Below are positions 32,401-45,100 of a stretch of 64,000 nucleotides of DNA, piece by piece. Within the stretch, counting starts at the first letter, position 1; each line of letters starts with the position of its first letter. Origin of the DNA: Heliocidaris tuberculata (taxonomy: Eukaryota > Echinodermata > Echinoidea > Camarodonta > Echinometridae); NCBI GenBank assembly GCA_025618425.1, contig CM046832.1:73172890-73236889 (forward strand), given 5' to 3'. The notes beneath the pieces were generated by a model. It saw only the letters and a list, made by a program, of their open reading frames with translations, had not been told where the DNA came from and ran no database searches. Made by a program: the position numbers and the translations under genes.

Positions 32401-35400
32401 TCACTGCTTTCTGTAAAGGGTGAATTTTTGTTGAGATTGAAGAATAAAATATTCATCATGCAAAACGAGTGAGACATCATCAGTTGGTTGATGAAATAGA
32501 AATAGCAACATTATTCCAGAGAAATGTTGTTCATGTTGGTGTAGTAAACGAAGGAATTAGCGCATGGATTTAGGATGGACATGGATTTTAAAAGGAACGG
32601 TAGAAAGAACAATTGAGAAAAGAGAAACTGGTTACATCAAAGTTAGATAAATAAGAATTGAAACTAGAACTACAACTCAGTAGTTGTAACTATAAGTGTC
32701 AGGTTCAAGAAAGATAAATATTCAAAATTTCAGACAAATTTAGAAAATTGCAGCAGAATAAACAACATTGTAACTGCTTTCACATTGTGCAACACAAATA
32801 CTACTAAGATACACAAAGAAGTATTTTATGGCAAATGTGCACATTCATTTATATGCAATGATTTGGTTAAAAATATCAATCTGTATATGAGTAATATCAT
32901 AGGAGAAGCAATGTTCAATTATAAAAAAAAATTATATATTATCTTAAAATTAATGCACCCTCATTGACAGGAAATTGATAGTAGCATTAATTTCCTTCTT
33001 CTGAATTCTGTAAATCACAAATTTTGCATCATGTGTTTTTGATTTCATTTCCTGGAAAGAATGTCAGTTTAGTTTTTTTAATTCATTCAAGTCAAGAAAT
33101 AGTTCAAACGAACCACATATAACAAATGATTGGAACTGAATATCAATTAGATTATCATCGGAAAAGAAAAATAATTACCTGTATTTTTTTATGACTTTAT
33201 GTTTTCATTATGGTAAAGTTACAAATCAAATACACTTAAACAGGCATTTAACTTGACATAATTATAATTTCTTCAATAAATGTTAGTGAAATGCATCCCA
33301 GCTTTTAAAGGAACTAAGTTATAATCTGTCAACCTGCCCACGTTGCTTGCAATGAAGTGCTGAACAGTGTAAATAAAGTGTGCATATTTGGGCATAGAGA
33401 AATCTTGTGTTGTATCATAAGCTATGAGAAGCACACTGCACATCATAGCACAATCCTATGATGCAGATTGGCAAAATAGGAAAATTTGCACCTCAAGGAG
33501 AGGAAATTGTTGCAATATTCCCCCATCCCCCTTCCCTCTACCAGGTAATCAGTTTTTAGACCTTGAACTTCTTGATTTCTTTCAACAAACCTAATAAATT
33601 TGTCAAAAAGCCCAGGGTGTTTTTCTGTTCTTTTCAGTCCACGCTACAGCACACACAGGCATGGGCATAATACAGGGATCTTATAAAAGCCACTAAACTG
33701 AGTAATGCACAACTGAATAATGCAGTGGATTTAGGGGTGACACACAGATTGACATATGAAGCTCTGTCAAGTATTATCTGGCAGGGTTCAGAGCAAAAAG
33801 GAGAAATTCAATATCAAGATATAAAATACATATTTGTGCATTTCAAGAGTTTAAGAAGAAAAACACATTTCACTCAGTGCAACAAATTTTCCTGAAAGTG
33901 TAGCTATTGTTACTTGAAGCCATTTACACATTAAACATCGCACAGACACTATCACACTCTGCTTGCTAAGGATTTCTATGTTTTTGTACACATGTAATTC
34001 TTATTACTGCAAAAAACATATTAAAGCAATGAACATACATGTGCCATTAAGTAACCCAACTTTTGTAGTCTACAGCTAGGAATATGATACACATGTATGT
34101 ATGGTGAACAAATGTTCCATTAATGTACATGTATCCAAAACACAAGGACAGCCTGGAATTCTTGAAAGCGAACTAACTTTATTTGTGTGAGATACCCGGA
34201 TTACAAGGATTATGTTAGTCAATTCCTTTATGGAGCAACAAGCGTCACCCGTTCATCTGTACTATTATGCCTATCTCTCCATTTGGAAGCTTTTATGAAT
34301 AAGGGCCAGATAGTTTTTGATCATATTAGTGCAATTAATGCACATTTGCTCAGAGCAAAGGCAAAAGAGAGTGGTCCTAGGTAGCATTCCCATCAAATCT
34401 TTTAAGGACTATAGATCTCACCATGGATTTTCTGCCAATATTGTATTAAAATAGTCTAAAATTGGCTTTGAGAGCATGTAATCTTTTCTTCTACATTATA
34501 CTGACAATACCTTTAACCTAATCATCTTTAAAACTATATAAATTCAGTAATTATTTGCTTTAGTATTATCATGAATGCAATCAAATTCTTGTTAATATTA
34601 AATAAACTAAATACACGCATTACACGGTTATATTAGAAACCTGTTTATAGACAAGAACATACACATATACCAGCACCAAGCAGTTTATACATGAAAAATC
34701 ATTGAAACTGATACATGTCTTCCTTTTCACAGCAGGTATTAAAATCAAAATAGAATGGAGATCAGAATGAAAGAATGAAAGACGCACTACAGAAATATTT
34801 TCAAACCCAACCATTTATTCCTTTCACCATTTCCCTAAGTGTATTAATCAGCAATTGCAAGTTTAGTTGCGTTCACTCATAAATATTTACAGTACCTGAG
34901 GAACTGTTGAATTTTGCTTCATCTGAAAAATGAATGCACAAAGAATATGTGGGGTGATATTTCAGTTTCTTCCTGCCTGTGTTTCTTGTTTATCTTTTCT
35001 AGCTGTAGGGTTTAAAGGAGCTTGAACTAGTTTAGCATTTCCAAATTGGATTTCATACTTGAGTGGCTCACACTATTCACCTGTCCACTTATGACTATAG
35101 GTGCAAATCAACATGTTGAAATTTTTATGACCAAAAAAAAATTGTGGAATCTGGGACAAGTTGACAGCCCAGTCCAATGTATAATGCATTCCATAGCGCA
35201 TACATGCAGTACCATGCATAAGTCTGCATCCTGCATTATGTCCACATGAGTTCTGAAAAGCCGACTATAAAACCTATGAACCAGAAAGTGAATGTCTTGC
35301 AGTTGTGCGTTGTGATTTGGGTATTGATGAAAATCAGTGAAGCAGTTGTCAAAGAGAGAATTGAACATAATCATGTTTCACAAGAATGCTACTGAATAAA

Positions 35401-38400
35401 GTATATAGAGGAAATAAAAGACAAGTGATCTTTTGGCAACTTTTTATAAATCATTCATGAAAGTGAAGGAGAAATAATATTGAAAGCCTAACAGTGTTTA
35501 CAAATCAGGAAACAGGTGAGTGTGTATCAATAGAAGTTCTTTTACACAGCTTTGATTTTGACATGAAAATCAATGAACCAAATGCACTGCAGTTGTTTAC
35601 TTTTAGTCGGCAAGGGCAACATCATCACTCCAATGAGAATAAAGGAGTGGGGGCATGGAACACACTGTGTGGTGCTGAATAGCACAAGACAGTAAGCTAT
35701 GTAGCGAACAGGTGGCGATTCAAGATGGCGATGAGGACAGCAAACAACAGGAGGCAGAAACCAAGAGATTCCAAAGAGAGATGCAGAAAAGCATGAAATT
35801 GCATGGCGTGTGACTGGCGTGAGGCAAGGTAGTGACTCGCATGAACATGCTAAGTCAAGTAGAAGGAGGAGTAAATAGCAACAGAGAGGATGAAAGAAAG
35901 AAAGAAAGAAAGGAGAACACAGCAAAGGAAGAGAAAATTATTAACAGAATACAGACAGAGACTGCAGTAACATAGATGAATTAGTTGAACAGATGCTGGA
36001 CATTACCAATGAAAAGTGAACAACTACATTAAGAATTAATTTGAGCAATATGAACAAAACAACAGATTTAATCATTTCTTTTCATGTAAATATGTTTTTT
36101 AAAGTATTCTTTTTAAAAAGACCAACTTTCCATGAGACATGGATTTAAAAGAAATCTGAATGGAGATTGAAGGGTAGATAATTTAACTCTAAAAAGGCCG
36201 GATTATTTTGTCAATCTCACAGCCAGGGGGTCAGGGTGGATTCTGCCCCCCCCCCCCCCCCCGAGATCTCAACCGTCGACAGCACGATTGAGCAAAAAAA
36301 TCGCCTCGCACATCATCCACAACGTAATCTTCATTTTAACCCTTTCGAGACAATTGACCACATTTTGTGGTTTGGCTCAATAACTTTTGATTCAGAGCTC
36401 TAAAAAATATACCAGATGCATGAGTAGAAAGAACAAAAATTTCTAAACATACTACATCCCCTTTTGTTGCATGAACATATTGCGTTTGATGCTAGGAATT
36501 TTAAAAAGGAAAATAAGCTTTAAAATCCTTAAATTGGCAACACATTGAGTGGTTGAAAATCATTGTTTTTTATGGAAATTGGCATTTTTTTTCAACTATT
36601 CAAGAAAGTTTCTAACCATGTCTTCTTTTTCAAGACATTATATCTTGTTAAAAGCATGTAGCACTGAAAGAAAAATATTATTGTTGCCAATATGAAGAGC
36701 AAAATGTGATCAATTTAGCCCTTAAATAATTCCTGTCCTGAAAGGGTTAAATGTTCCAAAATAATTTCAAATTAACTATGCTAATTTATGCTAATTTATG
36801 TGTGAAATCAGAATTTTGCTCTAAATCATTAATTAACGCTCAAAAAATGCTAATTTTTGGTAGAGACACTCTTTCCAGTATTCTTAGCAAATATACTTGG
36901 GAACAAATTTGGTATCATAATTGATTTCTTATGTATTTTATTGCATAAATTTCTTATGTATTTGTTTGTTTTTTACCTTTTGTTTTGTTTTGTTTTGTTT
37001 TTCATGAAATTTGTCGGGAACACTTTTGCAATCATAAACAGCTTAAAATTAATTAATTTTAATCAGCAAAAGTAAAAATATTCATATATTTATAAATTTG
37101 GGCTGAAAACACATTGTGTATGGAAATTAAACATGAAATCACGTTTTCGAGCAATTTTTTTGTCTGATGTGCAAGTATGAAATGTTGCACACGAAATGCC
37201 GGACGTCATGAATTTGGTCTAAAAAGATGCGTGAGATTCGAAAGAAAAAATTACTGAAACGCTGCGGCAACTGTTTTGTGCATCGCGGACATATCGCGAG
37301 AAATGTCTAGGGGGTGGATTCTGCCCCCCCCCCCCACCCCCCCGGCCCTTTTAGGCTTAAAGCCCGTTTCTTTTGTAAAGCTGTTGACATTCTACACAAG
37401 TACTTTCTTTTAGAAATTTGACATGTCTGAAGACAATAGCAAGAATTTGACCCAATATCTGGACTGTTTTTTTTTTTTTGTTGCAAATTGATACTTTAGC
37501 TTGGGGGGAGAAAAGAAAACCATTACAGTCATCAAGTATTTTGACAAACACATGCCAGGAGAATGACCAGGAAAAAGATGAGGAAAAGAATAAGAACTAC
37601 CAGAGGACTCAAATATTTATCTCTCCATCAAAGTATTAGCAATTAGGTTCGCCTGCCGTCTGCCCATTGCTCATTAAATGTCATGGTTCATGAGAATGAC
37701 AATATAAAGATCGAGAGAAAAGGGGACGTTTCTTTCATTTCAGTGGGTGGATGGATACATGTATGGGATGTGTTAAGTGTGTTAAACAGAAAAACATGAA
37801 AAAAAATGGGATTCATTGAAAGAGAAAGAGAGGATTCAATATTGTGCAAAACACTGACTGATATTACAATGGTGATGAAGATATATTCTACACTTCTTCA
37901 CTGTCTAGATCTGGTGCAGATTAAACATATAATTAATAAAAGAAGTAGAAGGAACATATTAGAAAAATAAAAAACTCTGATATCAATACATAACATCAAT
38001 GTAGTTCTCTACACATGTATGTGGTTAATGGTTTAAAGGTTCATTTATCTAAACTGTGAAGTGCAGTGCAGAACTAAAGGTGATTATTAACAAAGTGTGT
38101 TATTTTAAAACAAGTTGTGTGCATTAACAAGTCATGTGCATTAAAACAAGACTTCCAGACAAAACTAATTAATAAAGGTTACAAACATATCCTTGATAAC
38201 AACCAGCCAAATACATGTACAACAGCATTATGTATGAAAAGTGAAATAAGAAGGGTTTAATTTATAAAGAGTAAAAGACATTCCTACCTCACTCTTCATA
38301 GCAATCCTACACTGTCCCATTTCAATGAAATAACATCCATCGGCTCCATCTCCCTGTCGAAAGGCAAGAGAAAAGAATCCAATCAAAATGTCATTATTTC

Positions 38401-41400
38401 TTGATTCTGAAATGAAATCTGCCGTGATCTCCATTGCGGATGAAAGAAGCCTGTTTAATACAGAGCAGGTAATATCTCCCCAAGATGACTTTTCATACAG
38501 CCAGATCTGCATATTTAGGGGTTCCTTGGCTTCAATCCGAGTTTTTCCTTTTCAAAAATACAATAATTTTCATGATATTAAGTTACTAATGCTATGAGGC
38601 TGGCTGCCTGGCCTGGTAATATTCTCCTAAACATTAATCCGGGGGTTACCCACCATGCTTCAGAAGCAATATGCTACAGCTACATATAATCTAAGTAATT
38701 TGATTGTTTTTTTGAATTTTTTAAAAATAATAACTCATGTGCATACAGAGAGTGCACATTATCTGAATATTTGTTTTGGTATAGATTCATCTAGATCTAA
38801 ACGACAACTAACCAATGATTCTGTCATATAATTCAGTTGAAAAACTTGTATCAATTCTAATCACACAGTTTAAAGTGGATAACACTATTAGGGGGGGGGG
38901 ATGTGTAGACACAAAATCTTATACACACAGATCTTTATGTAGCACTGAATATTAATGGTATACTGTTTCCTGTATCTTTAACAAATAAAACAAATACATA
39001 CGTACATGTAGAAATTTCAAATTTTTACCTGAGCAATAATGCACTCTCCATCATCATATGTCCTGGATACTAATGCATCTGCAAGGTTCATACGTTCATA
39101 TGCCTAAAATATGTTTAAAAAGGGATAAGAAACAAAACAAAACAAAATGCATATCATTCTCTAGACAATACTATACACAAGGAGAGTATTATCTTGGATA
39201 TGTCTCAAATGAATTCAGTTTTAGTCACAATATCCATTACAAACACATCAACACGTAAAGATGTGGACTCAAGACAATCCACATCTTCTCTTTTTCTTTT
39301 GTAATCAGTCATATAAATGCACAGAGGAATAAAAGTCGTTTTGAGGATTACTAGGGGCGAAGAATTTAGTTCATTGACGTCAGTAATGCATATATTACCC
39401 AAGGCATGAAACACAATTACTTTGTAATGAGAAATGAGAAATGACTTAAATCAGGTCCATCAGGTAAAAAAGTAATTTGGGATAGTCAAGGGTTGACTAT
39501 CAGTGCATACATGTAGATATTATATCTATACAGATAAAGGAAATGGGAGAGATAGGGGAATAGAGAGCAAAGGGGGGGGGGGGGGGCTAAGATTGAAGAA
39601 AGGGTGTCGGGCAAACAAGACAAGAGAGAAAAGAAAGATATTAAAGATAATGAGCAGAAGAATAGAGAGCAAAGAGAGAGAGAGAGAGAAAACAAGAAAC
39701 AAAACAGAAAGAAAGAGAGAGAGAGATCTAGAGAAAGTACAAGGCGAGGATCGTGGGTTCAATCCCCAGTACGGCGCTTATGCCCTTGAGCAAGGCATTT
39801 TATCAACATTGCTCTTTAATCATACATTAAATAAATGGTGTTGGGCATAATAATACATGTGTAAATGTGTTTCTTAAAAAGTAAAAAAAAATTACATTCA
39901 TTATCATCCTCATAGCCATTACCATCCACATCACTATCATCGCCTTCGTTGTCATAATCATCATCATCATCACAACCACCATCACTAATGTCATCATCAT
40001 CATCATCACCACCATCATCATCAACATTTAAAAAAAAAAAAAAAAAGATTGTATGATCTTGGACAGCAATGACAAAACAAATATCATTTTTCTTTTTAGT
40101 ATGTGATATTAATTATCATACTCGGTAACAGCACACCATCCAAAGCATGAAAACAGACATGGATATTTTGAAAAATATAAAACATGCATATGCATGCACC
40201 TTCAATAAATCAGGTTTATATCAAATTTCTGTCATGTATTACCACAAGGGAGGTATTCATATTTAGCAGTGTATTTCTCATTTGATTCCAAGTGTAAAGC
40301 AAGGGTACAGTAGTACATTGTAGGTGCCTCAAGCATCTCCTGGAATTGATATGAGCACAGCAGAAATGTAGCTATTATGTCAGCTTTCTCTTTTAGTCTT
40401 TATTCAATCAAGTTTGATATATTTCTGCAGTTTCCCTATTATATTTGTATCAATACTGTCATAAGCAATGTGGGTCTATGAGTCTCCGTTGTTATTTAAA
40501 TTCTGTGATTAAAAATGTAGACATGGACAAGAATAGGCCTACATACATGTAAATGTGACCATGATTTGTGACAGAAAAGTTTGTGTACTCGGATAACCCG
40601 AGGGGAATGATAAAAGTGTATAAATTCAGGGACCTTATAATCATATCCTTTTCTAGTACAAAAAAAAAAAGATTACTGTACAAAGTCCAGTGAACGGATG
40701 TAACTTTGCCTTTTAAAAAAATACTTTTTGTACCCCTATTTTATTGCTTTTACAGCATTTTAACCTGAATACATAAAGCATTGTGTACACATTACGAGTT
40801 TAAAGGGAAGCCTGGTGATGTCTGAAAATAAATCATACATTATACTGCACAAAGTCCCAGTCAAATAGCCCCCCCCCCCCCCCCCATTTTTTTTAATGGA
40901 TTAAAGGGCAATCCAACCTTGGTAATAAGATGATTTGTGTGAAAGCAGAAAAATAAGAAAAACAGGATGGTGAAAGTTTGAAAGAAATCGGACAAGGACT
41001 AAGAAAGTTATGGATGCTTGAAAAATGAGATCACTACATCTATGCGAATCTCAAATTGGCAATTTGGTGAGTCAATTGTGACATTTCTGTGGACAACTCT
41101 CCCGTTTGTCGTACACAAAAATATCATTAATTTGAGGTTTTCTTCGAGGCGTTTCTACCCTCGGGGCAGTACTCAAAATATATTGGAGATAGCATATTGT
41201 TATAAGTCCTCATGAACGAAAAGATCCTACTGAGTAATGTATTTTGGAAAAAAGTGACATTTTAGTCATTTTGTGTGTTAGGGCAAATGGGGGAGTTGTC
41301 CACAGCTACATCACAGTGACATTACCTATTCGGCCAATTTGAAATTCCCATATGCATAGTGATTACAACTTTCAAAAATTCATAACTTTCTTATTGGTTG

Positions 41401-42138
41401 TCCGATTTCATTCAAACTTTCACCAATCTGCTTCTCTAATTTTTCCTCTTTCTTTCAGAGCAACTTGCTATTAAGGTTGGATTTCCCTTTAACAATAAAT
41501 AAAAAAACAGATACATACATGAAACATTTAGTGTAGCCATTATTATCAATCATTGATTCATATGTACATGTAGATCTGAATGATGAAAGAGAAACTGCAG
41601 GAACTAGGTACATTAAATATTGTGCTTCATATTTCTATATTTTACAACAAATAGGTAAGTGAGTATGCATAGACCTTTGTCATGCCTCACCCCTTGCCAT
41701 TAATTTAGTACACTAAAAACTGCTGCAGTCTTTTTGAAGCGGTCTACCTTGTCACGAGTGAGTGAGCCTTACAAAGTAAAAATATGTTCTCTGAAATGAT
41801 TGAAAATCAATGAAAAAAACTTGAATCTTGTGGAAGGGGGTGAATTAAATAGCCTCAAAGCATTTCAAACTAAAGGATACAATGAAATTCATTGCATACA
41901 ATTAAATGGTTTTGATGAGTATTCAAAAGTGTCTTCATATCATGTACAATTCCATTCAGCTTTATATTCAATGCAACATTGAATAAACATACTAGACATT
42001 GGTCTTACGTACCTCTAAAGATTTGAATATAGAGACCTTCTCAAGCAGCACTTCATACATACGCCTCTTCTTGGCAGCATTCTTTAGTACTATCCTCCTG
42101 AAAGAAACACGGTCCTGCACAAATAAAATAAGAGCAAA

Positions 42139-42169
<31 letters not shown>

Positions 42170-45100
42170 CATATATATAAAGGTCAGAATTTTGAAACAA
42201 AACTGAACAACACTACAAGCATTATTGCACAAATAGTTTATTTATACTCAATACACTGTAATCAAAGATATGATGAATGACAATGAGTTTATATTTGAAA
42301 ACATACTGTGTACAGAATTGTTTAAAAAATGGCAATGAAAATCTAATCATATTTTTTAACATAAGTTTTGCATCCTCCTATGGCATCAAGAGGGACATTC
42401 TTCATTTTAGAATGTCTCCTAAAAGAGATACTCGAGGCAGGTGACATTTTAGTTATTTCCTTGAGCAGGTGCATGATAAAATCATCCTCGGGACTGTTAT
42501 TCAAAGTGATCAACAAAGCCGCTACATGGTTTGCAGTGTCCAATAACAAATTGGGGGTTGCTGCAGGGACATCACATTTTCACTTCATTTAATGTCCATC
42601 TGTAAACATGCCAATCTGTTTGCTACTTTTCTTATCAGGCATACACCCACCCCAGCATTGATTTTGAAGGAAAAGTGTAGTCAAGCGCAAGACCGTATGT
42701 CAATATCAACAGCCGAGACTCAGTCCACCATGATACATTTGATTACTTCTACTGGAATGGCAAGACAAGAAATCAACATGCCACAAATCACAATTATGCA
42801 AGAGGTTTGGGGAGTACCTCAGGGCAACTTGAGAATTGTCCTTTTCATCAAAGAACAATTCTCTGTGGTTAGGATGTCAATTGGATTATATTACATCACA
42901 AGAGTGTGTTCAAGAATATATTACCTGACATTTCTTGATACAGACAAATTGAGCCAAATTAGGTCAACCTTGTTCAGTGCATTTGAAAACAATGTATTGG
43001 AGCAACTGAAGTCTTATTCAACTCTAAATTTAAATCAATCATTAGTTTGTATTTTCCTTCTTCATAAAATAATGCAAATGATGCAGAACACAAGATAGTC
43101 TGATAAAGGTCTAGATTACATCTCATTTTCAACCAAATATTCAGGGGCATCACTACCACTCCCTCCCCACGCTAAAATTTTCCGTCAGCAAAATATGTGG
43201 GATTTTGAGAACCTTACAAGTCAAACAATTGCTTAAAATAATGACCCATGTTTTTTTGTTTTTGTTTCGGTGTCTATTTTTGTTTTGTTTGTTTTGTTTT
43301 GTTGTTTTTTTGTTGTTTTTTTGTTGTTTTTTTTTGGGGGGGGGGGGCAAATCTGTGGGGCACTTGTCTGCAAATTTGGTCTGACGACACCCCCCCCCCT
43401 TCAAAATAGTCTAGTGATGCCCCTGTAAATGTCATGTTGTACTAGCTCCCCATCATGCTGACATTTTCCTTGTGTTAATGCCCAAAGCAATTGCCCTGAT
43501 TAGTGTAAAACTCACATTTATCCAACAAAAAAACAGGGCATATAAAAAAACAGCCCATCACAAAAATTTAAAGGTTTATTTTTGGCAGCATGATAAAACA
43601 AGATATCTTAATTCTATTTCATACTCATACTGCCCATAACAGAATGACTAGTAACAGACCTTTACAGTGTATGTTTTCAAATTTGCTGACACACTACATT
43701 GTATGCTATGAAGTGTATCTGTTCTAGTGCACCAAGAACACACTGAAAATATCCACATAAACACCTGTATACATGTATGTACAATGTCTTTTATATTCAT
43801 CCCAGAGTGTACCCAAAACATTAGATGGGACAGATACCTTACACTCCCTCGGGGGAAAGAGACAACATCTTCTTTGCATCAATTCTATTAAAGTAATGGT
43901 ATCCTCAGAGAAGTGCAGGGTACCCTATCTTTATGTCATCCATCATATTGATGCTAGAGGGTCCGTCTTTCTTGTCATGTCAATTACCATTACTTCCCGT
44001 CATACCTTACTCCAGATACATGTACATGAATTTCAAGCAACAGCTTTTAACTTACTACTGAAAATTAAGAAATACTGTTTTGATGTACATTTTTTTTTTT
44101 TTTTTTTTTTTTTTGAGGGGGATGGGTAACTTTTTTTTCACTGCTAAAGCTGTACTCAAAGCTCAAAGCAGACAATGTGCTAAAAATGAAGTCAACAAGT
44201 TTCCAAATTTTGTTTTGCAGTTTTAACTCCTTTTCATGATTAAATGAGCCCTGGAAATAGATTTCTCCTAAAGATAAATCATATAGAAGCTTGTGTTTTC
44301 AATGTAATCATACAGTATCTGCATCTGATGCTTTCTAGACAAGTTTGAAAAAATAAAAGCTCACGTGCAGTTTGGGTAGCAAAAAGGAAATTGGAAAGAG
44401 ACATGTTAAATATAGTCTCATGTTTTTTTGTTTGTATATAAAGATATATATGTAACATTTGGTATTCTCTCCATGATTTCTGGTTAATGTCAGTGTAAAT
44501 ATCTGTGAGGTACAATAAATAACAACTACATGTACATGTATATAATTATACTGCCCTACTATAGGGCCCTTCCACCTCGAAAGCTGCCTGCAAAACAATG
44601 TCAGTGCTTTGCATGGAGATAGACTATGTAGAGCATACACATCCCCCTGTAAATGTAGGTTTTACACGTGTACACATAGTAGTACAGCTTGCTGTTGTAG
44701 GAGTTTTGATCCCTGTCTCGGTATCTAAATTATTTGTCACCACTCACTTCCTTCATATTTATCTGGAGGAGGAAAAAACTTCACAGCAGCTTATTAAATG
44801 AATGCTAGTATCTTGCTACTTATTATCTAAAATCAAAGAAATCTGACAAAAAGTTTCTAATGGCTTCCAAAATGGCTACCTTTATTAAAGCAAGGAATAC
44901 TAACAAAGATAATGTCATTATCAATCAAAGAAAAAATAAGATGGGGGCATGTTCATAATGTACATGCACATTAAAACTGGTCTGATAATATTTTTGCTCC
45001 CTAGGAGCTGACAACTTGCACAATGATTCCATAACCATTTCCCCATCTTCCTTTATTAGCAAACCCATATCACGTAGAATGCAATGATATGAGGAATGCA

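Larger units (their letters stand above)
30431..34895 (-). other. PRKAR2 intron (4.5 kb) with two small inverted-repeat elements
   Basis: It holds a pogo-like MITE (30848-31021) and a hairpin (31095-31169). The remaining 3.7 kb is AT-rich without recognised features. Confidence 0.5.
34923..38287 (-). other. PRKAR2 intron (3.4 kb) carrying nested MITEs
   Basis: It contains the family A MITE with an inserted family B MITE (36183-37360). A (GAAA)n-like tract lies at about 35893-35911. The rest has no recognised feature. Confidence 0.5.

Noticed and set aside
39739..39790. tRNA gene suggested by GGGTTCAATCCCC
   Set aside because: No acceptor stem, D-arm or anticodon arm can be folded; it is the B-box half of a SINE.
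42592..43098. 168-codon plus-strand frame in a PRKAR2 intron
   Set aside because: Antisense to the host gene, no domain resemblance, AT-rich codon use; probably chance.
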